A stretch of DNA of 64,000 bases from Meghimatium bilineatum (taxonomy: Eukaryota; Mollusca; Gastropoda; Stylommatophora; Philomycidae), in contig CM067316.1 of the NCBI GenBank assembly GCA_034231615.1, positions 23,583,791 to 23,647,790 of the forward strand, in the 5' to 3' direction. Each line of letters begins with the position of its first letter. Position 1 is the first letter of the stretch. Below, piece after piece: positions 34,130 through 45,659 of the stretch. The notes under the pieces were generated by a model that had not been told where the DNA came from, searched no databases, and saw only the letters and a program-made list of their open reading frames with translations. The position numbers and the translations under genes were made by a program.

Positions 34130-34320
34130 TGTTTCTCAATGACTCAATGAGCATATTGAGAAAGATTGTGAATGGCTGGGCATTAAGGCAGTGCTTGGAT
34201 TCAGTGAAGAGGTCTAAACTGACAAGAATCAGCTCTATATTTGTGCCTGAACATACTGGTGTCAGAGGAAATGAACGCACAGAAAGACTTGATGGTACAC
34301 AGTGATCATGGGCAACGGAT
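34130..34320 (+). pseudogene. LINE RNase H fragment
   Basis: It reads RKIVNGWALRQCLDSVKRSK, then ISSIFVPEHTGVRGNERTER, the VPxHxGxxGNExxxxL block of LINE RNase H. The fourth catalytic Asp (GNERAD in relatives) is replaced (NERTER). Most of it lies in the left 349-bp repeat and is therefore also present at 35093-35220. Confidence 0.6.
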
Positions 34321-34540
34321 GAGCAATGGACTGAGCTAATGTTCTAAATGTCCTTAAAGAGATAAGACAAGTGACTGATGTAACAAATGCTTATGAATCT
34401 GCAATCTTGATCAGACTACAGGAATACCATGTAAAGAGATGTATGGCTAAACAAGAGCATTATGCCTGGCAAACCAACACACAATATTTGTGGTCAGTTG
34501 TTTCATGCTGAGGAATATCTTGAAAAGATCCAAGCACTTA
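34192..34540 (+). repeat. 349-bp direct repeat, left copy
   Basis: It runs from TGCTTGGATTCAGTGAAG to GATCCAAGCACTTA. It is identical by eye to 35093-35441. It borders the 552-bp insert on its left. Confidence 0.95.
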
Positions 34541-35092
34541 ATTCCTGCGTTATTCCGGTGCTATCATATGGATGTGAGAGCTGGAAAAGTTCCTTATCTT
34601 CAGAAAGAAATTACTGAGTTTCGAGAACAAATGTCTTCGTAGGATAACTAACACCCATTGGAGTGAATTCAAATCGAATGATCAAATCTCAGAAGAGACA
34701 CATCAAAATTTCATCACAGATGTTATCAGAAAACGCCGTTGGTCCTACATCGGGCATGTCCTACGCGCAGACACCAACAGAATACACCACCCATCTCTTG
34801 AATGGATACCTACAGGCAAAAGAGCCAGGGGTAGACCAAAAGAAACACTCAGAAGAACAATACTTAGAGAAAGTAAAACAACCAATATTCATACTATTCA
34901 AGAACTGCACAGAATAGCTTTGAACAGACACAATTGGAGAGATCTGACCTCTGTCCTATGCTCTAACTTCAGCGCAAAAGGAAAATTAATGAATGAATGA
35001 ATGATCCCTCTATAACACATCCTTTTTTCCCCCTTTTTTTCTACCAAATATCCCCACTTAACCACACTTTTAAATATTCCCAATTTTGTTTA
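34541..35092 (+). mobile_element. 552-bp LINE-derived insert between long direct repeats
   Basis: It starts ATTCCTGCGTTATTCCGG inside LINE coding sequence (NSCVIPVLSYGCESW). It continues through the ORF2 C-terminus and an (ATGA)n tail at about 34985-35004. It then carries an extra segment of about 90 nt (gatccctctataac ... accacacttttaaatattcc) ending TTTTGTTTA. The copy at 44293-44838 has the same two ends. The reading frame here is broken by a one-base loss near 34610. Confidence 0.9.
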
Positions 35093-35441
35093 TGCTTGGA
35101 TTCAGTGAAGAGGTCTAAACTGACAAGAATCAGCTCTATATTTGTGCCTGAACATACTGGTGTCAGAGGAAATGAACGCACAGAAAGACTTGATGGTACA
35201 CAGTGATCATGGGCAACGGATGAGCAATGGACTGAGCTAATGTTCTAAATGTCCTTAAAGAGATAAGACAAGTGACTGATGTAACAAATGCTTATGAATC
35301 TGCAATCTTGATCAGACTACAGGAATACCATGTAAAGAGATGTATGGCTAAACAAGAGCATTATGCCTGGCAAACCAACACACAATATTTGTGGTCAGTT
35401 GTTTCATGCTGAGGAATATCTTGAAAAGATCCAAGCACTTA
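35093..35441 (+). repeat. 349-bp direct repeat, right copy
   Basis: Identical by eye to 34192-34540. The right copy continues into sequence (tggactgatgg) expected to have followed the single original copy. Confidence 0.95.
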
Positions 35442-35605
35442 TGGACTGATGGTTTGATATGCAGTGAGGGTGATCTTTCTACTAACAAACTAATCCCAGG
35501 GGATCTTTTAAAAATCCACTTTGTAAATAAGATGTTGTGAGAGAGATTCAAACCCATAACTTTTTATCACAAAGCAAATAGTTTAACAACTACAATGAGG
35601 ACATT
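35442..35605 (-). mobile_element. SINE S3
   Basis: Reverse copy: taatcccaggggatc, aaaatccactttgtaaataag, and a B-box region gagattcaaaccc, then tagtttaacaactac as the A-box side. It matches 28770-29055 and 40490-40720. Confidence 0.65.
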
Positions 35606-36140
35606 CCCAAATCATCCTGTAAGAATGGCTAATATTATCAGCTGTATCTGCTGTGATGTCCCTTGTGATCCTGCTGGGGGATCCCTAGTTCTTGCTATCT
35701 CTTATAACCTTTGACTCTAAATAAAATGTCTCATAAAAGTAAGCAAATCTTCTCTGGTATATAGAATGATCTGTACATTTAGCTCAGCTTATTTTCTTGT
35801 TAGCATGCTTTCTTCTCCTGATCAGACTTCATCTATAATGACATGCTCTTTGCAGGGCACTGCCTTGCTTAAGCCTCTTGGTTCTATGTAAGTTGTCCTG
35901 CTTCTTTCAGTATCATTTTAAAAATGCCTTAAAAATGTGTCCATCAATATCTTGGGTGACCTCTTGTTCAGGCTTATTTCAGGCTACAAGGTACACAAAA
36001 TAATAGCTGCTTAAATACATCTCTCCCTTGTACACTGTTCTCAATGGCACTCATTATGTTAATATAAATTTGAATGCTGTATGTAATTGTTTTGTTATGT
36101 TTTTCATCCTTTTTTATGACAAGTACAATTAATATTTTAC
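35606..36140. other. Intron, no recognised feature
   Basis: Sequence downstream of the LA3 exon in the host transcript. Nothing recognised. Confidence 0.4.
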
Positions 36141-36248
36141 CTGTTTCATCATCTTCCATGGGACAGTCTGCTTGGCCATCACACTTCCATTCAGTTAGTA
36201 TACACTGACTAGAATTTTTGCAACGGTATCCAATGCATGTTTGGTTTT
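36141..36248 (-). CDS. Receptor exon: LA module 3
   Basis: This 108-nt exon has acceptor ...tgcttag|AA and donor ACAG|gtaaaa, phase 1 at both ends. It encodes NQTCIGYRCKNSSQC followed by WKCDGQADCPMEDDE. The first inter-cysteine loop is short (CIGYRC) and the acidic box reads MEDDE where DGSDE is usual, so this is the most divergent LA module here. Its sixth cysteine is not in this exon. It is supplied by the start of the LA4 exon through the junction G|GC TGC. The acidic calcium ligands look adequate, but ligand affinity may differ from the neighbouring modules. Confidence 0.87.
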
Positions 36249-37639
36249 CTAAGCAAATAAACAATTTAAATACACTATTTTTTGTGTTACATCCTTTACT
36301 TGTATATATTAGAGGACATCCGCATCCTCTATTCTTATACTGGACGTTTAACAGTATAACATATTTTGTGAACAGATTGACCAAGGGAAAAACTGGGAGA
36401 CAAATCTATAGATATATAACCAGCATCAATCTCAAAGACAACAGATTCTGCAATCAACTGTTAAGCATCCATTCCAAAATTAGTCATGTATAAAGCAGTC
36501 TGTTTTAGGTCACCTTGGGTTCCCCACAACTTGCTTTGCAAATAAGCTCCTGTGGGCCAGATTGTTGCTCTGAGAACAGCAAAACATGGTCCCTGCTTAT
36601 TGTGTATATGCACTCTTGAATGAAATTTTTACCACTTACCATATGATACATCGATTCAACTGTGTAGTGTAAATACCCTCCTTCAAGTTCCATTCCTCGT
36701 GGACATCGTTTTCAGACTTCGACAATGGGGAAGTATCTAAAGATACTTACTCAAAAGCTGGTTTTCAAGGGATCCTCCTGCATATTAGGTTTTTGTGTAG
36801 AATACGAAAATCATACGATAACGCCAAAATTAGTCTGATTGCATCATCTTGCTGCAAAAGGAATTCAAGATAACATCAACCTTCTGACAAAGAAAAAGCA
36901 GAGACCAGAGTACCCTCTTCCCACTTTGCACACATCGTGTACAGCTTAACAATCACCTGGACAGAATACAACTACAACATTTGTCTCCAGGGTGCTGCTG
37001 TGCACACATCCTTACGAAACTGTCGACAACCACTTTTTTAATGTCCAGTGCTGGATGATGTCAGTAACATGCTTTTCTCTCCAAGGCCAGATAAATGGAA
37101 CACATTATATCAAACAAAACAACAGCTCACAAAAACATGCATAAATCGCACAATCGCATTGGGTCAAGGGCATGAGTCCCTGAACCACTGGATCAGCAAC
37201 CAACCAACCAACCATCAATACAGTCCAACTCTAAAAAAAGGTAATCACACATTAATAGATTTAATTTTACTTAGACTGAATTCTTATGATAAACTTTTTT
37301 ATAGCTCATAGACTGAAGCTCTGGTTACAAATTTAACTATTTACCTGTATTAATTATTACTACATACATGTTTACCTTAAGTTAAAAATCACATATACCC
37401 ACTCATCGTCATCAAGAAATGGAAACTTAACAATTAACAGTAACTATAAATATAAATAATCAAAATAACGGAGAAACCTGTGTACTTAACTTCGTATTTA
37501 ACTATAAATATAGTAATATCACAACAGAGAACAATAAAAAATAATTAAAGTTCAGTATTTTGGGCATCAATTTTAAAGAGTTCTTGATTTAGAGTTGATT
37601 TAAAACATGACAGAATTGTTCTGACAGAAGCCCAGAATG
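36249..37639. other. Intron; unidentified repeat shared with 52380-52790
   Basis: At 37150-37215 the sequence gggtcaagggcatgagtcc, ctggatcagcaaccaacc also occurs at 52735-52785, marking a dispersed repeat end. A minus-strand stretch at 36505-36693 (MYHMVSGKNFIQECIY) is open and protein-like but matches no family I know. Its upstream frame is full of stops. Confidence 0.4.
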
Positions 37640-38692
37640 TATGAGGCATGTTCAAATGCAACCCACCTGTACTACATAACCTCTGCCAGCATAGGTAATG
37701 AGGAGCATGAAGATTACATCACTGATTTAATAAGTATACATTGATGAACAAATGATCATGTTGTCATTCTCTTTGTATACTTTGTGTCCTATGTAGGCAG
37801 TTGACAACATGGTCCTGTGTCATAACGATGGTGTCCAAATTTGACAAACAAGCAATGATTCAGTTTATTACAGCTAAAAGATGTTGACCAACCAACTTTC
37901 ACCAAAGAATACAGGAGATGTATAGTGGAAAATGTATTTCAAAGATAGCTGTGAAGGATTGGGCAAGAATGTTTCAGGAAGGCGATAAGTAACAGATGAT
38001 CTTACCTCAGTTGGGTCAGGCACATTTTGTTATAACAGAAAATGTCAAAACGAAGATGAATGTAGCAATATTTGTTGACAGTCACCAGAGTTTGCATTTG
38101 CTAGCTAATTAATTCTTTGTGTCATTAGGAACAGTTCAAATGATTGTTTGGAAGAAACTGAAGTACAGGAGGGTGTGTTCTTATGACTATTGACTGAACA
38201 TCCTAAGGAAGAATGAATGGGGTGGGATTTGATCCATCTGCAGCATTACCATGCAGATGGTGATGGATTTCTGTCACGAAAAAATGGCATACGATGAATC
38301 ATGGTGTCACCACTTTGAGCCATACAACAAAGCAGCCAGCATAATATGGAAACATCCATGATAAAAAAGAGTAGAAATGTTTAATTGACTTTGTGACTTT
38401 CATTTATTTGGACCCTTAAAGAAAGCTCTAAAAGGACAATTTCACTCGGATGAAGATATCATGGCAGGGGTGACCAAATGGTTCAACGAGCAAATGAAGT
38501 CCTTCTTCTCTGATGGAATTCACCATCTACCAGACAGTGGAATACATGTTTCAATGCCTATGTTGACTTCTCCTGATGACTCTAGATGCATACATTTTCC
38601 CTAATAATTGCATTATTTAACAACTGCTGATGTACATTTCATAATCTTGTAATAAACCCGCTTGAAGTGGTTTCTTTTGAATATGCCTTGTA
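37640..38692 (+). mobile_element. mariner-like DNA transposon, dead
   Basis: The termini are inverted: TATGAGGCATGTTCAAATG on the left and the inverse of ATACAAGGCATATTCAAAAG on the right, with TA at the borders. The length is about 1.05 kb. The transposase remnant begins MVSKFDKQAMIQFITAK. It ends with FHLFGPLKKALKGQFHSDED and VTKWFNEQMKSFFSDGI, the SDFHLFGPLK block that follows the last catalytic Asp in mariners. Many stops: inactive. Confidence 0.82.
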
Positions 38693-39200
38693 TATCCACA
38701 TATTAAGTATGGGAGTATCAGCAATGCAGACAGGAACTATACACATCTCTTCTTTCTGCACACATAGCTGAAGCTCAAATTGTTAACGTGAATACATGTG
38801 GATGCCTTATCCATAATAATCACAAATATAACCAACTAATGAATGAGGAGGATGAGCAGTTTTTGTCAAGAAGCATAGTTAAAACATAGCTACAAGGGCT
38901 GAAAGACCTTGCTTGCATTACTGCATTGTTTACTCAACATGTTTGTAAGATGGATTGATGAAAGGTTACTCTAAAATAATGTACCCTGTCACATTGCTCA
39001 AACGATTTTATTCAATTAAAAATGAGCACAGGTAGTTCAACCTTCAGTATATTATTCAAAGAGCACCACAACCTGCACACCATCTCAGGATTAACCAGAG
39101 TTAAAATACATACAATAGGAAGTATTCATTGCAACTTACACAGTATACAAATAAGAATTCTTCTACCAAGAGAATATTTTAATAGTTGTCACTTATGTGA
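38693..39200. other. Intron, no recognised feature
   Basis: AT-rich; nothing recognised. Confidence 0.4.
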
Positions 39201-39204
39201 AAAA

Positions 39205-39580
39205 CAGTTAAGAAATATAGATAGGGACCTATATAACATGAAAATATTTTGTTTAACATAAAATGGAGCAATTTCATAATAAATAGCTATCTAAGAAATA
39301 ATACACACCAAGAATATGTTTCAAATGTCATAAGAAAATGCAGATGGAAATACCTGGGACACGTTCTAATGCTAAATGAAAACAGACTGAACCAGAAAGC
39401 CCTTATATGGACACCTGAGGGGAAAAGAAAAGAAGACTGACAAATTACCCTAAAAAGCACCATCAGAAGAAGAAATAATAGGTTGCAAATTTATAAAAGA
39501 ACTAAAAGTACAAGCAGCAGACCGAAACGCATGGAGAATTAAAACCTCTACCCTATGTGTCGCCTGTGGCACGGAAGGAA
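39205..39580 (+). pseudogene. Decayed LINE C-terminal fragment
   Basis: The order is NIKWSNFIINSYL, NTHQEYVSNVIRKCRWKYLG, HVLMLNENRLNQKALIW, PEGKRKED, then STIRRRNN. It is a relative of the (AATG)n LINE (THWSQF, IRKRRWSYIGHVL, LEWIPTGKRARG). Stops follow at 39438. Confidence 0.65.
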
Positions 39581-40254
39581 CAAACTAACTATATATCATA
39601 ACTTGAATTGAGATATACAGGCATAGCAAAATTGTAATTGGTAATAATCTTAGGTAGGTAGTTAATGAGTTTGCCTCTCTTTTGGAGAGGCGTGCCCCTT
39701 TCAACCAGCGGACAAAGTCCAATTAGGTTATATCAGGACACACTACCATAAAATATTAGAGGTAACAAAGACCCCATTAATAAATATGGTAATAATCTTT
39801 CATTCACCAAATGGTTTAAAAAGCAATTACCCAGATGAACTCTAACCACGGCACATATCACATAGTGTATTCCTTTGTGCAATATTTGCATTCACAATAA
39901 TGATTGGTACTAATCCCAGGCCAAAAGATAAAAATTATATATAAAGCCCACAGGCTGATAAAATCACAGGAGATTCTGATGCTGGATTAAAATGTATGCC
40001 TCGGGGTTCAAAGAGACTTTAATCCCATACCTAACAAACAAATAGTAACAAAAACTGATAAAAATCATAGAATAAGGCACATGGAAGATGAAAGATTTCA
40101 ATGCTTCATCTCTACAACAAATGTCCTTCTCTGCCATAATAATAGGCCTATGTAAATCACTTTACAAATTGGGCATTTATTGGTTTACTGGCATCATGAA
40201 TGTATAAAATTGTGCAGATTTTAGCAGCTTACTGGAAATAAAGAGTGAACTTAC
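39581..40254. other. Intron, no recognised feature
   Basis: Sequence downstream of the LA2 exon in the host transcript. Nothing recognised. Confidence 0.4.
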
Positions 40255-40377
40255 TGCACAGTTCTGGCTTTTCATCAGAAGAATCTGGGCACTCAGGAGT
40301 CTCATCACACATCCATCTTTCAGGAATGCACTTCCCACTATCACATCGAAAGAAACCATCAGAGCAGGTTGTTGAGG
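40255..40377 (-). CDS. Receptor exon: LA module 2
   Basis: This 123-nt exon has acceptor ...cattag|CC and donor TGCA|gtaagt, phase 1 at both ends. It encodes one LA repeat: TTCSDGFFRCDSGKC, then RWMCDETPECPDSSDE and a final cysteine in PELC. All six cysteines and the SDE calcium motif are present. The spacer between SDE and the sixth cysteine is slightly long. The join to the LA3 exon gives AAA (Lys), then NQTC. A 17-kb intron packed with repeats separates it from the LA1 exon. Confidence 0.9.
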
Positions 40378-40487
40378 CTAATGTGGAAAAAAAACCAAAG
40401 AGAAGCTTAATTTTTAAAATTATTATTAAGAGAACCTGGTACAGTACACATTTAAAAAAATTTATTTATTCTCATGGATATATTAGG

Positions 40488-40725
40488 GATCTCCCTGGTA
40501 TATTGGTTAAGACTTTATATTTACGCAAGAGGCAGTGGTTTCGAATCCCTCTTGCAATGTCATTTATAAAGTGGATTTTTTCAGAAATCCCTGGAAATTA
40601 TGTCTTGAAGCTATTGAGTTATGTGTTATGAGTGTTAGAAGAGTGGAGAACATATGGAATAATTCATTTACAATGAAGTCAATTCTCTATACCTTTTCAA
40701 TCTTTCGTTGTGTGTTGGTTTAGAT
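40488..40725 (+). mobile_element. SINE S3
   Basis: The tRNA-like head ctggtatattggttaagac (A-box side) and B-box GGTTTCGAATCCC are the clearest of the family. The body reads tcatttataaagtggatttt, agaaatccctggaaattat, cttgaagctattgagtta and ends caattctctatacctttt. Confidence 0.75.
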
Positions 40726-40829
40726 CTGCAGGAATTACGAGTGATCTGCTCTTACCATCAATGTGCTGTGGTGTGGTTTTTCAGAGCTCACTTCCATACT
40801 CAGGATACTTCAGCTTTCAGCTATCATTC

Positions 40830-42905
40830 AATCAGTTAGTTAGTCGTCGGATCATCATCACTGCAAACTGGACACGTCCATAGTTGCTCCAATATCTCCC
40901 TGACTGTATCCGCCATTACACTTCTCCTGACAGTACCGGTCCTTTGCTGGTTGACCATCGTTCTTCTGCGCCCTCCAAAATGTTCACGTCTAGCAACACC
41001 GCATTTCAATCTCTGATCTTTAATCCTGACCATTGAAAAGGGGTCATCATCCACACTAGTCTCACTCTTGCTTACTATATATCTTAAGGAGTTCAAAACG
41101 TCAGCTCGATCTATTGTCCCATCGCCATGTGCCATAATTGCGCATGACGCCAGTTGATCTACTCTTTCATTGTCTCGAACAACCACATGTACAGGCACGA
41201 TAATAAATATTACCACTTTCAGCCTCGCCTCCACGGTTCGCGAACGTGACCCACTTGTACCTTCCTAATCATACTTACAGAGTCACTCAAGATTATCTGT
41301 GTTACTTTCAAAGTGTGCCCACCCACTCAAATGCTCTGGTCACCGCCATAATCTTCATGGTCATGTTACTCGTAGTAACAGCAAATGCCCCACTCTTCTC
41401 CCTGATAGTTTTACCTTCGCACTGAGCTGTGAAGGCCCAAGCACTGCGAACATGACTAATCACATATCCATCAGTGTATATAATCACATACCCCTCTTTG
41501 GCATTCTCACTAACCAAAGTCTGCACCTCTTTCTCCACAGTTGTGGGACACCATCCTCTGCATTCCCTGCTAGGTGATATTACTACTCTCAAACAAGTTT
41601 CGAAACCTATGTTAGACCTATCCATTCTACCACATCTTGCAATCTGCACATACATTGTATGGCATCATCAGCACGTCCTATCCACGACTTCCCTCTCTTA
41701 AGTCTGCTACCTTTAACTTTCTGTATTTCGGAATGCAATGGATGTTTCTTATCTGCATATTTGAAGGTATGCACGGCAATACTGTAATCTGTGCTCTGCT
41801 GTTGGATAGTCAATGTGTCTCATGTCCATGTGTCTCGTGTGCACCCAAGAATGATACGCATTGCTGCATTCTTTCTAGTCTTTTGATCTGAGTCTGACTA
41901 AGAGTCAGAACTACCAGTGCATATTCCACCACAGCCACCACCAAACCCTGGTACAAAAGAAATAACAACCTCTGCTCAGCCTGCCCTTATGATAACGTGA
42001 CCAACATGTTCCCTGAAACTCAGACTTCTGTAAAAAAAACACTCAGATATCTCATTGTGCTGGTTCTTTCTAAACTGTTTCCAGCCAACGAAACATGTGG
42101 CAAGTGTGTCTTTACCATGTCATTATTCAAAGAAAACCACGTCACGAATGCCTTAGAAGGATTTACCGCTGCTCCCGTATCTCTACACCAATTCGTCATT
42201 CGTCAGTCTGTCTAGCTCCACCTGTAGTTTCAGGACGCACTCTTCTAGATTTCTGCCCTGCCTATACACCAGGATGTCATCGACATACGACATCGTTTTT
42301 TATTGCTAGTATTATGTACTGTGTATACATTGAAAAGCACATGAGATAGAGGCGATCTATGTGGCTAATAACAGGTCTAATAACAGTTGGTACCGATACC
42401 CAGTTCCACACTACTATTATGTGCATCAGGGCAGCACTAACCCTGACGCACGACAAAAGGATTTACTGCAAGATTTAACAGTTGGTCTAACAAGACATCC
42501 ATGGACACACTATTGTAAACATCCTCAAGATCTATTGCGACCGCACATGTCTCCATGCGCGAATAGTACCTCTCAAAAAAATCATGCACAAATATGACTG
42601 TATTCTGCCATGTCTTCTTTCCTGGGCGATACCCTCCTAACAACGTTGATAAACACTTATTTCTCTCAAGATGACACGATACCTTCCAAGCTACATTTCC
42701 CCCCAAAATCTTGATTATCGTATTCTGCACTGTTATTAATCTGTAGCCTTGTATCCTGGTGTGATCCTTGCCAGGTTTCGGTAGTGGAACTAAGTAGCCG
42801 TGCAACTAGTCTCCTTTTACTGTGTCTTTTAAAAGGCTATTATGGAACATGCCCGCCAACTCTCCCAAATCCTCATCCGTTCTCCGACTAGGACAGGTTA
42901 CAGTC
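40830..42905 (-). pseudogene. Decayed RT-RNase H LINE
   Basis: Minus-strand blocks in order: HGYLVPLPKPGKDHTRIQGY, NKCLSTLLGGYRPGKKTWQN, AVAIDLEDVYNSVSMDVLL (motif A), a YVDDILVYRQG motif C near 42270-42300, then EGYVIIYTDGYV (RNase H first Asp), KIMAVTRAFEWVG (Met-Ala at the Glu position), VRDNERVDQLAS and a C-terminal WTCPVCSDDD. Frameshifts separate these blocks. It is another EN-RT-RNH lineage, not L-GAA. No endonuclease was recognised upstream. Confidence 0.72.
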
Positions 42906-43021
42906 CAAAAGAGGGCACTACCAAAGCAAAAGACAGAGGATGTTGGAGGTCCGCTGTAGCCGATTAATTTTGGATGTGGCACTTGATGATGATATCCATC
43001 GACATAAATAAGGATATTGCG

Positions 43022-43345
43022 TCGATATCTGGTCAGCTCAGATAAGTGAAATATGAGACTATACATATCTGGTCAGCTCAGATAAGTGAAGTATGAGACT
43101 ATACATATCTGGTCAGCTCAGATAAGTGAAGTATGAGACTTTACATATCTGGTCAGCTCAGATAAGTGAAGTATGAGACTTTACATATCTGGTCAGCTCA
43201 GATAAGTGAAGTATGAGACTTTACATATCTGGTCAGCTCAGATAAGTGAAGCATGCGACTTTACATATCTGGTCAGCTCAGATAAGTGAAGTATGAGACT
43301 TTACATATCTGGTCAGCTCAGATAAGTGAAGTATGAGACTTTACT
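43022..43345 (+). repeat. 40-bp minisatellite, 8 copies
   Basis: Eight units run ATCTGGTCAGCTCAGATAAG then TGAAGTATGAGACTTTACAT. Early units have atacat, later ones ttacat, and unit 6 has gcatgcgact. The core contains the inverted pair ATCTG...CAGAT. A unit half lies in the preceding gtcgatatct. Confidence 0.93.
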
Positions 43346-43499
43346 GTGCTGTTCATTGGCTGCTTTCCCATAAACTATACATAATGACCAATGAATAGTA
43401 CTGTCAGCCTAGATGAATGACTCAACACGTAGAACTATCTCTGATGAAGAACTAAATATATCGTCATCAATCCAGTATAGTTTTTTGGACCGTACATGT

Positions 43500-43620
43500 A
43501 GTGTTTTATTGGTAATGTTTACGTTCAGTAATTTACCATTGCTTTCTGAATCCGGATGTACAACTGTCTGCGGTGTAATTTAACCTGGTACTGTGTTCGT
43601 CATCGACTTGTATACCTCTC
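43500..43620 (+). repeat. Dispersed repeat family D1
   Basis: It has ttggtaatgtttacgttcag, taatttaccattgctttctg and atccggatgtacaac, matching 1425-1580 and 6110-6240. Confidence 0.5.
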
Positions 43621-43734
43621 TGTCACATCATGACCACCTGCTTTAGATGACCGTGGCCAATTGGAAAACAATCTTCGAATATTACTCATTTGTCTTTTTC
43701 CGTGAATTTCACTGGTTGTCAATACAAAATATAA

Positions 43735-43965
43735 TCATCATCATGTGCCATGCCGGGTGGCGTAGGCGGTCATGGCTCTCCACAGCTCTCTGTCCACAGT
43801 ATTATGTATCAAAGTCGTTGTTGTTTCTTTGCCGTGCCAGGTTGTCAAACTGTCTAATATTTTCTCACGTTGTCGCCCTCTGTCTCTGGTGCCTTCAATC
43901 TTGCCTGTTGTGATTATGTTCTCTAAACCTGCCTGTCTCATGAAGTGGCCAATATAATCATAGTG
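43735..43965 (-). pseudogene. RTE-like LINE tail, (ATG)n type
   Basis: The minus strand reads YIGHFMRQAGLENIITTGKI, EGTRDRGRQREKILDSLTTW and ELWRAMTAYA, ending in gcacatgatgatgattat. The last plus-strand bases of the window (63947-64000) encode the same FGHFMRQAGLENIITTGK, so both belong to one family. Confidence 0.78.
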
Positions 43966-44292
43966 ACCAATAAAAATCACGGGGTAAAAATCAATAAAAA
44001 TCAAAAGTCAAATGTGTTATTTTAGACAGCTGTTTTATAATTAACCAATAGATCTTAGGTCCTATGTTATGATGGTCTCGGTCACGCAATAACACGTATC
44101 AGGACAAAAATTTCCCAACAGGAAGAAAACCACTTCACGTTGAAAAAGTCGGTGGTATTTTGAAATGACACACACAAATATCTTATAAGTGAAAAAAAAA
44201 TACGAAAATATGAAACCCGTAATGAGCTGTGCCACAAATATATACTGTGTGATCGCTCTATAATCCACACTCACGAAACTGCGCTTTATTTA

Positions 44293-44838
44293 ATTCCTGC
44301 GTTATTCCGGTGCTATCATATGGATGTGAGAGCTGGAAAAGTTCCTTATCTTCAGAAAAGAAATTACTGAGTTTCGTGAACAAATGTCTTCGTAGGATAA
44401 CTAACACCCATTGGAGTCAATTCAAATTTAATGATAAAATCAGAGAAGAGACACATCAAAATTTCATCACAAATGTTATCAGAAAACGCCGTTGGTCCTA
44501 CATCGGGCATGTCCTATGCGCAGACACCAACAGAATACACCAATCTCTTGAATGGATACCTACAGGCAAAAGAGCCAGGGGTATACCAAAAGAAACACTC
44601 AGAAGAACAATACTTAGAGAAAGTAAAACAACCAATATTCATACTATTCAAGAACTGCACAGAATAGCTTTGAACAGACACAATTGGAGAGATCTGACCT
44701 CTGTCCTATGCGCTAACTTCAGCGCAAAAGGAAAATGAATGCATGAATGAATGAATGAATGATCCCTCTATAACATATCTTTTTTTCTACCAAATATCCC
44801 CACTTAACCACACTTTTAAATATTCCCAATTTTGTTTA
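44293..44838 (+). mobile_element. Second copy of the 552-bp LINE-derived unit
   Basis: This 546-nt copy has the same 5' start (ATTCCTGCGTTATTCCGG) and 3' end (...TTTTGTTTA) as 34541-35092, including the roughly 90-nt segment after the (AATG)n tail at about 44736-44760. The frame is open here from YGCESWKSSLSSEKKLLSF to LCANFSAKGK (44310-44738). No long direct repeats flank it. A short tttatt on each side could be a TSD. Confidence 0.88.
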
Positions 44839-44895
44839 TTCTTTATTGTTTGCACTTGTGTAGGTCCGGACCTCGTTGTTATAACGGGATGTGAC

Positions 44896-44897
<2 letters not shown>

Positions 44898-44940
<43 letters not shown>

Positions 44941-44942
44941 AT
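44898..44942 (+). repeat. (TA)n(TG)n microsatellite
   Basis: About 15 TA units are followed by five TG units. Confidence 0.95.
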
Positions 44943-45534
44943 ATGGCGAAAGGCCTTCATTTTTGGGCAGATAAACATTTAGGTCAACATATTTTTTTTA
45001 ACATGAAACAAGCTGTCAGAATGTCTTCAGATATAGGCACAACCCCATCTCATGGCTGAATACTTTTTGACGATATGCAAGAGTTGACTTCTGCATATTG
45101 TCTATTCTGCATATTGTCTATTCCATAATGCGCACACTTCATGATTTTTTAACACTGCCCAAAAGTCTAGTTCCGCAAGACGTATATTCTATAATAACTA
45201 CATGTTTAATCATTTTTTTTATGACGTATGCGCAATCAGAGGATGATATTGGAAAGTGACCGAGTTTTATAATCAGAATGAAGAAGGGAATAATGTTTAT
45301 GCAAGTCGCAAAGTAGAACTATGGCGTTGAAACGATAAAACATGTGTAAATCCTGTCAGAAGAATAATTATTGTGAGTATTAGTCAAGGTTTCATAGACA
45401 GAATTTACTGACACGAAAGCAAGGTCGAAGAAAGAACAATACCAGGGTATAGAACAAATCAATTAAGCAAAACAAATCAATAACCTAGTATACTTTATCA
45501 TGAAAATCACCATCATCACTACTATATAAGCATC
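44943..45534. other. Intron, no recognised feature
   Basis: AT-rich; nothing recognised, apart from a short duplicated tgcatattgtctattc at 45089-45122. Confidence 0.4.
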
Positions 45535-45640
45535 ATTGGTAGAATGATAAGGAGTTATAACATGCAGGAGGGTGAGAGAAAATGTATAGTAGAAAACTAT
45601 GTGCATCGCTAGGTTTGAAATGTACAGATCTGCTAAGGCA
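45535..45640 (-). repeat. Dispersed repeat D3
   Basis: The reverse complement matches 6375-6470: gatgcacatagttttctactatac, then ttataactccttatc. Confidence 0.45.
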
Positions 45641-45659
45641 TTGTTTCCTAACCTTTTTT

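Noticed and set aside
36505..36693. Minus-strand exon of the receptor gene
   Set aside because: No cysteine-rich module, no GT/AG borders in phase 1, and the frame upstream is full of stops.
43022..43345. CRISPR array
   Set aside because: Head-to-tail 40-bp units without unique spacers, in a eukaryotic intron; it is a minisatellite.
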